Origin: Celeribacter baekdonensis | GTDB lineage: Bacteria > Pseudomonadota > Alphaproteobacteria > Rhodobacterales > Rhodobacteraceae | Assembly: GCF_900102315.1 (NCBI RefSeq) | Contig: NZ_FNBL01000002.1 | Coordinates: 31,676-95,675, forward strand | Reading direction: 5' to 3' | Length of the DNA: 64,000 nucleotides | Shown here: one piece after another, positions 15,024-24,863 of the stretch | Position numbering within the stretch: the first letter of the stretch is position 1 | Layout: the number at the start of each line of letters is the position of its first letter | The notes under the pieces: generated by a model | Database searches by the model: none | Told to the model about the DNA's origin: nothing | The model's input: the letters and a program-made list of their open reading frames with translations, nothing else | Program-made: the position numbers and the translations under genes

Positions 15024-16903
15024 GGGGCTTTTTGACATTGCTGGCGCGTAACCGATTGGCGCTTGTCGGGCTGATCGTGATCGGCTGTGTCGCGCTTTTG
15101 GCCCTGATCACGCCGCTTTTGCCACTGGCCAACCCGAATGTGATCGACACGCCCAATCGGTTTCAGCCGCCGTTCAGCGCCGGGGCGGTTTTGGGCACCG
15201 ACCATTTGGGCCGCGATCTTCTCAGCCGGTTGCTCTGGGGCACCCGCCTGAGTCTTGCCATGGGATTGGCCGCCGCGATGATTGCCGCGACCATCGGTTC
15301 GGCCATTGGCATCATCGCGGGCTATTACGGCGGGCGCACCGATAATGTGATCATGCGCGGTGTCGATATGTTGATGGGGTTTCCTTATATTCTTCTGGCG
15401 CTGGCGATTGTGGCCGCTCTTGGGCCGGGCCTGATGAATGCGCTGATCGCGGTGGCTGCGGTCAATGTGCCGTTTTTTGCCCGTAACATTCGCGGTATCA
15501 CCGTTGGCATCGCGCATAAGGAATTTGTCGATGCGGCGCGGCTGTCGGGGATGCGCAACCGCGACATCATCCTCAGCGAAGTGTTGCCCAATGTCTTGCC
15601 GGTCATCGTCATCGCCATGTCGACGACCGTGGGCTGGATGATTTTGGAGACGGCGGGGCTGTCGTTCCTTGGTCTTGGCTCGCAGCCGCCGCAAGCGGAT
15701 TTGGGGTCGATGCTGGGCGAGGCCCGTTCGGCGCTGATCACCCATCCACACACCTCGATTGTGCCCGGCGCGATGATTTTGGTCATTGTGATGGGGATCA
15801 ATCTTTTAGGCGACGGCGTGCGCGATGCGCTTGATCCGCGGTTGAAATCCGGCGCGCTGAGCCGCCCGATGCCTGCCACCACTGTGGATCGTCACGGCCC
15901 TGTGCCCACGGCCCGGACCGACAGTCTTTTGGATATCGTCGGGTTGCGCACGGAGTTTCGGGTGCGTGATCGCGTGTATAAAGCTGTGGGTGGCGTCGAT
16001 CTACATGTTGAGCAGGGCGAATGCCTTGGCATCATCGGCGAAAGCGGGTCCGGCAAATCGGTGACCGCCCTGAGCGTGATGGGGCTTGTCGCCTCGCCTC
16101 CGGGTGTGATCACTGGCGGTGCGGTGCATTTCGACGGCACGGACCTTATCGGTGCGCCTTATGAGGTGTTGCGCGCTCTGCGTGGGCGTCGTGTGGCCTA
16201 TATTTTTCAGGACCCTTTGGCGACATTGCATCCGCTTTACAAGGTTGGCGATCAGTTGATCGAAGCGATCCAGACCCATGACCCCCTGTCGAAAGAGGCG
16301 GCTCGCATCCGCGCGATTGATCTGCTCAAATCGGTGCGTATCCCCAATGCGGAGAGCCGGATCGACAGCTATCCCTATGAAATGTCTGGCGGAATGCGCC
16401 AAAGGGTTGGGATTGCCATGGCGCTGGCCAATGACCCCGACGTGATCATCGCGGACGAACCAACCACTGCGCTTGATGTCACCGTGCAGGCGCAAATCCT
16501 GTCGGTGCTCAGCGACCTGCGGCGCGAGCGTGGCTTGGCGATCATTTTCATCACCCATGATTTCGGTGTTGTCGGCCAATTGTGCGACCGTGTGGCGGTG
16601 ATGTACGCAGGCCAGATCGTTGAGGAAGGTCCGACCGAGGCGGTTCTGCGCAACCCGCACCACCCCTACACCAGCCGCCTGATCGATTGTGTGCCGACCT
16701 TGGGCGGCGGGCAGCGCAAACTGGCCGCGATTCCGGGGCTGCCGCCTGTTGTGGACAGATTGCCCGTGGGCTGTGCTTTTGCCGAGCGCTGTGACAAGGC
16801 CGATCCCACCTGCCGCGCGGATGCGATTGCGCTCATGCCAACGGGGGCGGGCCGCAAGACCCGCTGTCTTTTCCCCGAAACCAAACAGGAACGCATCGTA
16901 TGA
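15020..16903 (+). CDS. fused ABC transporter permease (DppC type) and ATP-binding protein (DppD type)
   Basis: 627 residues joining two proteins that are usually separate. Residues about 1-280 are a DppC permease: [18 protein letters not shown] first segment, [22 protein letters not shown] loop around [19 protein letters not shown], and the end LDPRLKSG. A 25-residue linker leads to a DppD ATPase: Walker A GESGSGKS at 340-347, Q-loop [12 protein letters not shown], signature [16 protein letters not shown], Walker [13 protein letters not shown], and the C-terminal oligopeptide extension with Cys residues ([17 protein letters not shown]). No internal start with a strong ribosome site was seen at the junction. 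Starts within the previous stop (ATGA). Confidence 0.93.
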   Translation: MRGFLTLLARNRLALVGLIVIGCVALLALITPLLPLANPNVIDTPNRFQPPFSAGAVLGTDHLGRDLLSRLLWGTRLSLAMGLAAAMIAATIGSAIGIIAGYYGGRTDNVIMRGVDMLMGFPYILLALAIVAALGPGLMNALIAVAAVNVPFFARNIRGITVGIAHKEFVDAARLSGMRNRDIILSEVLPNVLPVIVIAMSTTVGWMILETAGLSFLGLGSQPPQADLGSMLGEARSALITHPHTSIVPGAMILVIVMGINLLGDGVRDALDPRLKSGALSRPMPATTVDRHGPVPTARTDSLLDIVGLRTEFRVRDRVYKAVGGVDLHVEQGECLGIIGESGSGKSVTALSVMGLVASPPGVITGGAVHFDGTDLIGAPYEVLRALRGRRVAYIFQDPLATLHPLYKVGDQLIEAIQTHDPLSKEAARIRAIDLLKSVRIPNAESRIDSYPYEMSGGMRQRVGIAMALANDPDVIIADEPTTALDVTVQAQILSVLSDLRRERGLAIIFITHDFGVVGQLCDRVAVMYAGQIVEEGPTEAVLRNPHHPYTSRLIDCVPTLGGGQRKLAAIPGLPPVVDRLPVGCAFAERCDKADPTCRADAIALMPTGAGRKTRCLFPETKQERIV

Positions 16904-17865
16904 GTGAGGCCCTGAAACTGACCGATCTGTCAAAGTCCTTTGCGGTTGGCAAACGTCTGTTTGGTCCGCCCAAAGCGATGGTTCATGCGGTGCAGCCGCT
17001 GGATTTGACCGTGACAACCGGGGAGACCTTGGGGATCGTGGGCGAGTCTGGCTGTGGCAAATCCACACTGGCAAAAATGCTTGTGGGCCTTTTGCCGCCC
17101 ACCACCGGCCAGATTGAAATCGAAGGGGCGGTTTTGGACAATGCCGATCCCGCACGCTTTGGCAAGCGCATCCAATATGTGTTCCAAGACCCGATCAGCA
17201 GCCTCAATCCGCGCAAGACCATCCGGCAGATCATGGAGGTGCCCCTGCGGCGGTTGCATCACATGGACAAAGCCACCCGTGCCGCCCGCATCCGCGAGAT
17301 TTTCGCCGCCGTGAACCTGCGCGAGGAGTTTCTTGATCGCTATCCGCATGAGTTTTCCGGCGGTCAGGCGCAACGGATCGGCATTGCCCGCGCCTTGGCG
17401 GCCCAAGCGCGGATCTTGATCCTGGACGAACCGGTCTCGGCGCTTGACGTATCGGTGCAGGCGCAGGTTTTGAACCTGTTGGCGGACCTCAAGGAGGCGT
17501 TCGGCCTGACCTATCTGTTCATCAGCCATGATTTGGCGGTGGTCGAAGCGGTCAGCGATCGCATCGCGGTGTTGTATTTCGGAGCGATTGTCGAAGTGGG
17601 GTCCGCGCGCGAGATTTTTGCCAATGCACGCCACCCCTACACCGCGCTTCTGGCCGCAAGTGCCCCCGAGGTCGGTCGCCCGATTGTGGCGCCCGAGACT
17701 GCGGCCACCGAATTGCCCGATCCGTTGTCGCCGCCTTTGGGCTGTGCGTTCAACGAGCGCTGTGGCTTTGCAACGGATCGGTGTCGCGCCGAGAAACCGG
17801 CGCTGACCACCGATGAGACCGGGCGCGCCTTTGCCTGTTTCAACCCACTGGCCACAACGCGCTGA
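16900..17865 (+). CDS. ABC transporter ATP-binding protein, DppF type
   Basis: 321-residue nucleotide-binding subunit. Walker A GESGCGKST, Q-loop FQDPISSLNPR, signature SGGQAQRIGIARALA, Walker B LILDEPVSALD and the H-loop ISHDLAVVEAVSD are all intact. The C-terminal oligopeptide-ABC extension has the Cys cluster (CAFNERCGFATDRC). It overlaps the previous gene by ATGA and closes the operon, pairing with the ATPase half of the fusion protein to power uptake. Confidence 0.92.
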   Translation: MSEALKLTDLSKSFAVGKRLFGPPKAMVHAVQPLDLTVTTGETLGIVGESGCGKSTLAKMLVGLLPPTTGQIEIEGAVLDNADPARFGKRIQYVFQDPISSLNPRKTIRQIMEVPLRRLHHMDKATRAARIREIFAAVNLREEFLDRYPHEFSGGQAQRIGIARALAAQARILILDEPVSALDVSVQAQVLNLLADLKEAFGLTYLFISHDLAVVEAVSDRIAVLYFGAIVEVGSAREIFANARHPYTALLAASAPEVGRPIVAPETAATELPDPLSPPLGCAFNERCGFATDRCRAEKPALTTDETGRAFACFNPLATTR

Positions 17866-18004
17866 ACCAAGGGCGATTTTCCGATTGGCGAAGGATGCGC
17901 ACGCGTCCACAGGCAGGGCAGAGATCTCTGGCCGGGACGGGGGGTCGTTGTTTTTAGACTTCACAGCGCCGATGATTCCCATTAGGACGAACCCGCTTTG
18001 GTCC

Positions 18005-18182
18005 GGGCGGTTCGCCGTCCGGTTAAAAGGGAATGTGGTTCGGTTCACCCAATGGGTGCCAAGTCCACAACTGCCCCCGCAACTGTAGGCGGAGAGCGAA
18101 GCCGGAAAATGCCACTGTCGCACATTGGGCGACGGGAAGGTTCGGCCAAGCGATGACCCGTGAGTCAGGAGACCTGCCAAGG
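18005..18182 (+). promoter_or_regulatory. cobalamin (adenosylcobalamin-type) riboswitch
   Basis: Contains the ordered conserved blocks of the class: a GGTTAAAAGGGAA-type P3 strand near 18021, the B12 box region CCCCCGCAACTGTAGGCGGA near 18076-18095, GCCGGAAAATGCCACTG near 18101-18117, and the closing GTCAGGAGACCTGCC near 18164-18178. It lies 145 bases upstream of the start of a TonB receptor gene and thus in the leader of the corrinoid uptake operon. Binding of cobalamin is expected to shut the operon off. Confidence 0.93.
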
Positions 18183-18326
18183 TGCTCACCCTGTTCGGAC
18201 GCGTGGGGCGTGCCGGGCTGCGGACGTTCCGCATGTGGTGATTTCACCGTCTGCGGGGGGTCACTTTCCCTCGACTGGCATTTGTTCAAATCCGCGACCT
18301 CAAAGGGTCGTTTTCGAGGGTTATAC

Positions 18327-20183
18327 ATGAATCGCTTTACTTTTCTGGTCGCATCCGCCGGCCTTTGTGTGATTTCCGCGCCGGGTGTCGCGCAGGAGAC
18401 ATTCGTTTTGGATGAGATCATCGTCACCGGCGGGTTGTCCCCGATCGCTGCCGAAAAATTTGGCCGCGCCGTCAGTGTCGTGACCGCAGAAGACATCAAA
18501 GAGCGCGGCATCACCACGGTGCAGGATGCCCTGCGTGCTTTGCCCGGCGTATCGGTCAACGGCACTGGCACAAGTGACACCCAAGTCCGCATCCGCGGCG
18601 GCGAGGCCAACCACACGCTGGTCCTGATCGACGGCATCGCCGCCGCCGGGGGGAATGGGGAATATACGTTCAGCGGTCTGGAAACCGCCAATATCGAGCG
18701 CATAGAGGTGCTGCGCGGGCCGCAATCGGTCTATTACGGCTCAAACGCCTCCGCCGGGGTGATCAACATCATCACCCGCAAAGGCACGGAGGGCACGACA
18801 CTGAATGGCAGTCTTGAGGTTGGCTCCGGCACCACCGCGAGCACCTTTGTGGCACGGCGGGATGCGCAGGGCGGTGTGTCTTTGGCACTGTCGCACATGG
18901 ATGATCCGGGCTTTGACCAATCGGGCGATGGTGGGGAAAAGGACGGGCTGACGCGCTCCACCGCGATCCTGTCGGGCGATTATCAGGCGACGGATGAATT
19001 GAAACTGGGGTTCACTCTACGCCGTTCTGAAGAACGTTACGAGTATGACAGTGCAAACTGGCTGGCGAGCGATGCGGACAGCTATATGATGGATGATCCA
19101 ACGCAGTATGCCAATCGTGATGAGCTGACGGCTGGCGTCTTTGGTGAATATAGCATGAGGGAGGGGCGATTGACCCACCGTCTGGCTGTTGAAACGACGC
19201 AAAACAGGTTGAAAAACAATGGCGGAGCCACCACCAAAACCACCACAGATGCGGTAAAATACCGGCTCAGCTATGGCCTCGACGGCGCGGTGGATCAGGC
19301 GGATCAGCTTCTGAACCTATTGTTGGAACATCGTGAGGATGACAGCAGTTCCAACCCGACCTATGGCCGCGCGGCGACATCCGTGGCACTCGAATATCGC
19401 GGTAGCTTTGCCTCGGGGCTTGATGTTCAGGCCGGGGCGCGGTTTGACGACAACGACGTGTTCAAGGATGCGACAACATGGAATCTCGGCCTGTCCTATC
19501 TCATGGACAACGGTGTGCGGCTGCATGGCTCTGCGGGCGAGGGCGTGGTGAACCCCACCTATTTCGAACTCTATGCCGATGCCTTTGGCTACACCGGGAA
19601 CCCGGACCTGCAACCGGAGCGCAATCTCAGCTATGATCTCGGTGTCGAGCTGCCGATTTTTGGCGACCGGGGGACAGTGGATGTGACCCTGTTTAAAGAG
19701 CGCCTGACGGATGAAATTACCTCTGTCAGCACCGATTCGGGGCGCACCTTTATCAACCAGACCGGGAACAGCGATCGACGCGGCGTTGAGATCGCAGGCG
19801 TGCTTGACGCCACCGATGCGCTGTCTCTGCGTCTTGGCTACACCTATCTTGAGGCCAAAAACCCCGACAAAACCGTCGAGATTCGCCGTCCGCGCCATGA
19901 GTTGACACTTGGCGGCACGCTGGACGCCTTTGGTGGGCGTGGTTCGGTTTCGGCCGATCTGCGCCATGTTGCGGGCAATTACGACACGCAGTTCTGGGGG
20001 AGCTATCAAACGGTCAAACTGCCCAGCTCCACCACCGTCAATCTGGCGGCGCACTATGATCTGACAGATCGTGTGCAACTCACCGGGCGGGTCGAAAATC
20101 TCTTTGATGCGGATGCCACCGAGGTCTGGGGCTATGCCACGCGGGGTCGCGCCGTTTATGTCGGGCTCAATGCACAGTTCTAG
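18327..20183 (+). CDS. btuB: TonB-dependent receptor, cobalamin/corrinoid type (BtuB-like)
   Basis: 618-residue outer membrane receptor. Signal peptide MNRFTFLVASAGLCVISA (cleavage near VAQ-E), then a TonB-box-like segment VLDEIIVTGG, a plug domain with VQDALRALPGVSVN, RIRGGEANHTLVLIDGI and IERIEVLRGPQSVYYGSNAS, then the barrel ending with aromatic-terminated strand GLNAQF. The start at 18327 has GAGGG six bases upstream; the longer open frame back to 18033 runs through the riboswitch and is not used. Placement directly behind a cobalamin riboswitch is the main reason for the BtuB assignment. Confidence 0.9.
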   Translation: MNRFTFLVASAGLCVISAPGVAQETFVLDEIIVTGGLSPIAAEKFGRAVSVVTAEDIKERGITTVQDALRALPGVSVNGTGTSDTQVRIRGGEANHTLVLIDGIAAAGGNGEYTFSGLETANIERIEVLRGPQSVYYGSNASAGVINIITRKGTEGTTLNGSLEVGSGTTASTFVARRDAQGGVSLALSHMDDPGFDQSGDGGEKDGLTRSTAILSGDYQATDELKLGFTLRRSEERYEYDSANWLASDADSYMMDDPTQYANRDELTAGVFGEYSMREGRLTHRLAVETTQNRLKNNGGATTKTTTDAVKYRLSYGLDGAVDQADQLLNLLLEHREDDSSSNPTYGRAATSVALEYRGSFASGLDVQAGARFDDNDVFKDATTWNLGLSYLMDNGVRLHGSAGEGVVNPTYFELYADAFGYTGNPDLQPERNLSYDLGVELPIFGDRGTVDVTLFKERLTDEITSVSTDSGRTFINQTGNSDRRGVEIAGVLDATDALSLRLGYTYLEAKNPDKTVEIRRPRHELTLGGTLDAFGGRGSVSADLRHVAGNYDTQFWGSYQTVKLPSSTTVNLAAHYDLTDRVQLTGRVENLFDADATEVWGYATRGRAVYVGLNAQF

Positions 20184-21033
20184 GTCCGCCCTTGGTCTCG
20201 TTCTGTCGGGGGTGCTGGTGTGCAGTGCCCCCGTCCTTGCCCCCGTCATGGCGCGTGCAGAGATGCCCGCGCGCGTTGTCTCAATGAACCTGTGCACCGA
20301 TCAGCTTGCGATGATGCTGGCGGCTCCGGGGCAATTGAGGTCGGTGTCGTTCTTGGCCTCCGATCCGCGCTCTTCCGCGATGGCGGAGGAGGCCGCATCC
20401 TATCCCGCCAATCGTGGGCAGGCCGAAGAGATTTACCTGATGCAGCCCGATCTGGTGGTCGCGGGGGCGTATACCTCCCGCGCCACCGTCGCCTTGTTGC
20501 AACGTCTGGGGGTCCAGGTCGAGATTTTCGCGCCTGTCACCGCACTCGACGACGTGCCCGCACAGATCACGCGGATGGGCGATGTTTTGGGCCAACAGGA
20601 CAAGGCCGCACAGATCATCGCGACCTATGAGGCGGATTTGAAAGCCTTTCAGCAGGAAAGCGGGCGCAGCCCCACTGCCGTGCTCTATGAGGCCAATGGC
20701 TACACCTCAGGGGCGCAAAGCCTGTCGGGGCAAATTTTGGCCACGGCAGGGTTCACCAATCTGGCCAATGAGGCCGCTTATGCCTGGGGCGCCAACATGC
20801 CGCTTGAGGTGTTGGTGATGAAAGCCCCCGAAGCGGTGATCACCAGCCGATCCTATCCGGGCGGCTCGCGCGCCGAGGATATCCTGAGCCATCCGGCCCT
20901 GCGCGCCACCCAAGACCGTCGCGCAGAAGGCAGCGTGTCCGATAGCGATTGGGTCTGTGGCACACCTTATGTTTTGCGTGCGGTCGCGCAGATGGTAAGC
21001 CTGCGCCATACGCTGACAAACGGAGAGGATTGA
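20170..21033 (+). CDS. btuF: periplasmic corrinoid-binding protein (BtuF-like)
   Basis: 287 residues. Signal peptide (LVLSGVLVCSAPVLAPVM, cleavage near ARA-E), then the two-lobed helical-backbone binding protein fold: RVVSMNLCTDQLAMMLA at the start of lobe 1, PDLVVAGAYTSR, and a long central helix starting DKAAQIIATYEADLKAF. It overlaps the end of the receptor gene by 14 bases, and its own stop overlaps the permease start. It delivers cobalamin or cobinamide to the BtuCD-type transporter encoded next. Confidence 0.88.
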   Translation: MHSSRSALGLVLSGVLVCSAPVLAPVMARAEMPARVVSMNLCTDQLAMMLAAPGQLRSVSFLASDPRSSAMAEEAASYPANRGQAEEIYLMQPDLVVAGAYTSRATVALLQRLGVQVEIFAPVTALDDVPAQITRMGDVLGQQDKAAQIIATYEADLKAFQQESGRSPTAVLYEANGYTSGAQSLSGQILATAGFTNLANEAAYAWGANMPLEVLVMKAPEAVITSRSYPGGSRAEDILSHPALRATQDRRAEGSVSDSDWVCGTPYVLRAVAQMVSLRHTLTNGED

Positions 21034-22010
21034 TGCGCCTCTATGTGATCCTTTTGATCCTGATGGGGACGCTGTTTGGCGTGGCCTTGATGATCGGCCC
21101 GGCAGGCATTGCGCCGCTGGACAGTCTGCGCGCGCTGATCTTTGGCGGTGACGGCCCCATGACGCTGGTGATGCGCGAAATCCGCCTGCCGCGCGCGCTT
21201 TTGGCGCTGATGATCGGGGCGGCGCTTGGAATGTCGGGGGCGGCGATGCAGGGCTATCTGCGCAACCCTCTGGCCGATCCGGGGCTGATCGGCGTGTCAG
21301 GATCGGCGGCTTTGGGGGCGGTGATCGCGATCCAAACCGGCATCGCGGCCACCACCACCTTGGCGCTGCCGGTTTCGGCATTGGTGGGCGCGTTGGTCGG
21401 CGTGGTCCTGGTGCTGATGCTGGCGGGGCCACGCGGCGGATCGCTGACGCTGATCCTTGCGGGCATTGCGATTTCGGCCCTCGCCGGGGCTTTGACCTCC
21501 TTGGTTTTGAACCTGTCGCCCAATCCTTTCGCGGCCAATGACATCGTGTTCTGGATGATGGGGTCGCTGGCCGATCGTTCGATGACCCATGTCTGGCTGG
21601 TACTGCCGCTGATCGTCGTGGGGCTGGGGATGTTGGCGCTGATGCGCCGGGGGCTTGATGCGCTCACATTGGGCGAAGATGCGGCGCAGGCGATGGGGAT
21701 CAACCTTGCCCAATTGCGCCTGTTGTTGGTGCTTGGCACGGCCTGTGTGGTCGGGGCCTCCACCGCCGTGGCGGGCGCGATTGGGTTTATCGGCCTTGTG
21801 GTGCCGCACATGCTACGTGGCTGGGTCGGCGCTCGTCCGGGGCGGCTTCTTTGGGCCTCAGCCCTTGGTGGCGCGGTGATGCTCCTGGCGGCGGATATCG
21901 CTGTGCGGGTGATTTTGCCCATGCGCGATCTGAAACTTGGCGTGGTGACGGCACTGGTCGGCGCGCCGCTGTTTCTGCATTTGATCTATCGCACGCGGAG
22001 GGGGCTATGA
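21033..22010 (+). CDS. btuC: FecCD/BtuC-type ABC transporter permease
   Basis: 325 residues, about ten membrane segments. Family hallmarks are REIRLPRALLALMIGAALG, SGAAMQGYLRNPLADPGLIG, LGEDAAQAMGINLAQLRLLL and GFIGLVVPHMLR. The start ATG at 21033 overlaps the preceding TGA (TGATG) with GAGAGG upstream. It forms the channel for corrinoid import with the ATPase encoded next. Confidence 0.92.
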   Translation: MRLYVILLILMGTLFGVALMIGPAGIAPLDSLRALIFGGDGPMTLVMREIRLPRALLALMIGAALGMSGAAMQGYLRNPLADPGLIGVSGSAALGAVIAIQTGIAATTTLALPVSALVGALVGVVLVLMLAGPRGGSLTLILAGIAISALAGALTSLVLNLSPNPFAANDIVFWMMGSLADRSMTHVWLVLPLIVVGLGMLALMRRGLDALTLGEDAAQAMGINLAQLRLLLVLGTACVVGASTAVAGAIGFIGLVVPHMLRGWVGARPGRLLWASALGGAVMLLAADIAVRVILPMRDLKLGVVTALVGAPLFLHLIYRTRRGL

Positions 22011-22765
22011 CGTTGCTTTCCGTCAAAGGACTTGCCGTTTCGCTTGGCGGCAGGTCGGTGTTGCAAGACGTCTCCCTGACTGTGGACAAGGGCGAGGTCG
22101 TTGGGTTGATCGGGCCGAATGGCGCGGGCAAGACCACGCTTATGCGCGCCATTTTGGGCCTTGTGCCGCATCAGGGCCGCTCGTCTTTGGCGCAACTGTC
22201 GCCGCGGGCGCGGGGGCGCGCCGCCGCGTGGATGCCGCAAACGCGCGAGATTGCTTGGCCGGTGTCGGTTGAAACGCTGGTGGCGCTGGGCCGCACGCCG
22301 CATCTGGCACCGGGGCAACGCGCCAGTGCCGAGGACCGCGCGGCGGTGGATCGGGCGCTTAAGCGGATGGGGTTGCAAGAGTTCCGCCACCGTATCGCCA
22401 CCGCATTGTCGGGCGGCGAACAGGCCCGTGTGCTGATGGCGCGCGCTCTGGCGCAAGACGCGCCGCTTTTGATGGCGGACGAGCCGATTGCCGGGCTGGA
22501 CCCGGCGCATCAAATCTCGACCATGCGCACGTTTGCATCGCTTGCCGCCGAAGGTCAGGCGGTGATCGTGTCCCTGCATGATCTGGGTCTTGGGGTGCGT
22601 CATTGCACGCGGCTGATTGTGTTGGATCAGGGCCGCATCGTCGCCGATGGCGCGCCGACCTCGGTGCTGACGCCTGCGCTTTTGCGCGACACATTCGGCA
22701 TCTCGGCTTGGTTTGAAACCACGCCTCAAGGTGCCGTTTTTCAGCCGCTGGAGGTGCTGGAATGA
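22007..22765 (+). CDS. btuD: ABC transporter ATP-binding protein (BtuD-like)
   Basis: 252 residues. Walker A GPNGAGKTT, signature LSGGEQARVLMARALA, Walker B LLMADEPIAGLD and H-loop SLHDLGLG are intact. It overlaps the permease stop by ATGA and its own stop overlaps cbiZ the same way. It is the energising subunit of the corrinoid importer. Confidence 0.92.
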   Translation: MTLLSVKGLAVSLGGRSVLQDVSLTVDKGEVVGLIGPNGAGKTTLMRAILGLVPHQGRSSLAQLSPRARGRAAAWMPQTREIAWPVSVETLVALGRTPHLAPGQRASAEDRAAVDRALKRMGLQEFRHRIATALSGGEQARVLMARALAQDAPLLMADEPIAGLDPAHQISTMRTFASLAAEGQAVIVSLHDLGLGVRHCTRLIVLDQGRIVADGAPTSVLTPALLRDTFGISAWFETTPQGAVFQPLEVLE

Positions 22766-23451
22766 CTGTCGCCCTGAACCGGCCTTGGCTGTCTTTCGAT
22801 CTTGGGCAGGACATGCAGGTGCTCAGTTGGGCGCTGAACCGTCCGGGGTTTGTCACCGCGCGGCGCATCCTGTGGCGCGAGGTGCGCAACGCCGATCTGA
22901 GCGAAACGCTGGATGCGCGCGCATGGCTTTGCGGTGAGTTGGCCGGGCTTGGCGCGCAAGACGCCGTGGCTTTTTTGACCTCGCGCGATGTGCGCCGTTT
23001 TCAAAAATCCGAGGTCGAGGTGGACGGCATGTGCGCCACCTGTGTGGTCACGGTTGGCCTGTCCAATGCCGAACGTGTGGGGATGCGCGTGGTGCGGCCT
23101 CACGATGCCTGGGGCACGATCAACATCGCGGTGCGGCTGAGCCATGGTTTGTCGCAGGCCGGGTTGATCGAGGCGCTCACGATCATTGCCGAGGCCCGCA
23201 CCGCCGCCATTCTTGACGCCGCCTTGCCGCTTGAGAGCGCTGGCGGCACGGCCACCGGTTTGGCCACTGGCTTGGCCACCGGTTTGGCCACTGGCACGGG
23301 CACCGATTGTATCGCGGTCGCCGCACCTGTCGGGACCGACGATTATGCTGGCCTGCACACGGCGGTGGGCGAAGCGATCGGGGCCGCCGTCTATCGCGCC
23401 ACGCTTCAAGGCGCTCAGGACTGGCTGGTGGATCGCCAGCATGTCTCATAG
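22762..23451 (+). CDS. cbiZ: adenosylcobinamide amidohydrolase
   Basis: 229 residues. CbiZ hydrolyses the amide bond of adenosylcobinamide to give adenosylcobyric acid, letting cells salvage and remodel corrinoids carrying foreign lower ligands. Family features seen are LSWALNRPGFVTARRILWREV, AFLTSRDVRRF, a conserved Thr/Gly-rich segment before GTDCIAVAAP and the closing YRATLQGAQDWL region. The Gly/Thr-rich loop is lengthened by a 12-base tandem repeat encoding ATGL. Last gene of the riboswitch operon, translationally coupled to the ATPase gene. Its presence argues for salvage rather than only uptake of finished B12. Confidence 0.92.
   Translation: MTVALNRPWLSFDLGQDMQVLSWALNRPGFVTARRILWREVRNADLSETLDARAWLCGELAGLGAQDAVAFLTSRDVRRFQKSEVEVDGMCATCVVTVGLSNAERVGMRVVRPHDAWGTINIAVRLSHGLSQAGLIEALTIIAEARTAAILDAALPLESAGGTATGLATGLATGLATGTGTDCIAVAAPVGTDDYAGLHTAVGEAIGAAVYRATLQGAQDWLVDRQHVS
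23251..23298. repeat. 12-base tandem repeat inside cbiZ
   Basis: Four 12-base units (GCCACCGGTTTG and GCCACTGGCTTG alternating, i.e. a duplicated 24-mer) encoding ATGL three times and then ATGT. They precede the conserved GTDCI motif of CbiZ and keep the frame. Confidence 0.9.
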
Positions 23452-23739
23452 GGCTTGTCGCGGGCACACATCTGAGAAACATCACAAAGTTCTGCCTTTT
23501 GCGTCAGTGGCTTTGTCTCTGCCCTCGGAACCGGCATCGAAAGCAGTCTTTCGCTGCGCCATGTAGGTGTGTCGGCAATGCGGGACTGAGCGGGCTTTCG
23601 CTTCGCATAGGCCAATGACGGCAGCCAGCCCAATCCCGACCTTCATGCACGGTGCAGCGATGACCGTGCTGCAGGCGCGAAGGCACCCGATAGTTTCCCG
23701 AAAGCTGCCATTGGTATTGGTTGTGGTGAATGTATTCGA

Positions 23740-24552
23740 CTACTTCCACCACGTATCGTAAGCTACCGCCCCGGCTTGCACAATCCCGACAACCATCAGA
23801 ACTGCCGTCAGCCAGAAGATACGGTTTTGCGTATTTCTATTGTCAGCATGACGCTGTTCTTCGAGCTCGAAGCTGGTGACCGTGTTCAGCGCCTGCGGTC
23901 TGAGCTTGTAACCATGGTGCTGCGTCGTTTCGAGATCTTGCGCCTCCTTCATCGAATCCAGAAGGAGCGTGTAGTAGGTCATCAGTTCTTCTTTATCAGA
24001 CCGATGAACCCAGCGAACCGTATAGAAGTGGGTCAGCAAGCTGGTCGGATGTGTCTGGAAGGCTCGATTCTTGACCGTCTCTGAAAGAATGTAGCGCAGC
24101 ACCTTCATTCGATCATGACGAGTCAGCTTGCGCTTGTTGAAGCGCGATTGCAGATATCGGTCGAATGTCACCCGTATCCAGGGCCGGCAGCTCCATCGGT
24201 AAAGAAAGAACTTCGGAAGGCCGATTGTGTAAAAGGTCCAGCCTCGATAGTAGTGCTGGACCCATGGCTGGAACTCTGCCAGTTCGCTAATGTCGAGGGA
24301 TCGTTCCTCAGTGAAATTCTGACCGTCGAGCGACCACTTCCCTCTCACCTGATCATCCACGAGGTCGACGACGAGGAGCCTTGCCTCGCCCGCGCTGTCG
24401 AGCATGTAGACCAGATAGGTGTCGTTCTTCAGAGCCTCGTCACCCGCGAGCGGTATCATCCCTTTAAATGGTTTCGCTAATGCCGCCTGAATGACATGCC
24501 GTAAGGCTAACTGCCGAATCCTCGCTGGTATACCCATCCCGCCTCCGATCAA
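23740..24552 (-). CDS. hypothetical protein with C-terminal membrane anchor
   Basis: 270 residues, no family recognised. The N-terminal 110 residues look globular (DTYLVYMLDSAGEARLLVVD, then WVQHYYRGWTFYTIGLPKFF). The middle is strongly basic and helical (RFNKRKLTRHDRMKVLRYIL). A polar helix rich in Glu/His precedes one hydrophobic segment near the C-terminus (IFWLTAVLMVVGIVQAGAVA). Base composition is visibly less GC-rich than both flanking operons, suggesting acquisition. It stands alone between the cobalamin operon and the Zur-like promoter region. Confidence 0.65.
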   Translation of the reverse strand: MIGGGMGIPARIRQLALRHVIQAALAKPFKGMIPLAGDEALKNDTYLVYMLDSAGEARLLVVDLVDDQVRGKWSLDGQNFTEERSLDISELAEFQPWVQHYYRGWTFYTIGLPKFFLYRWSCRPWIRVTFDRYLQSRFNKRKLTRHDRMKVLRYILSETVKNRAFQTHPTSLLTHFYTVRWVHRSDKEELMTYYTLLLDSMKEAQDLETTQHHGYKLRPQALNTVTSFELEEQRHADNRNTQNRIFWLTAVLMVVGIVQAGAVAYDTWWK

Positions 24553-24863
24553 TGTCCTTGAAGAAGAAATAAGTCATATTTCGTCTCACGTCTCCCTATT
24601 CCGTTCGGATATCTTGAGGGCCACGGTGCATGGAGCTTCGACCATGGTCCACATCCCTTCCATTCGATGATGCTTGGTGCCTGCATGTGCGGCGAAGGTC
24701 TGCTCCTTCCATTGCTCGTGCAGCATTGGACCGCTGCAAGTCTGGCAGATCCCTAAGACTTTGCAAATGTCACTATCTGCGCATAGCAGACATCCGTGTC
24801 TGGCGCAGCATACGGTACAATGGGCTCGATGGGGTAAAAAGCCATGTTCGTTTGAGCGTCTAT

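Noticed and set aside
18033..18326. N-terminal extension of the cobalamin receptor frame
   Set aside because: It passes through the riboswitch, whereas the ATG at 18327 has a ribosome site and a proper signal peptide.
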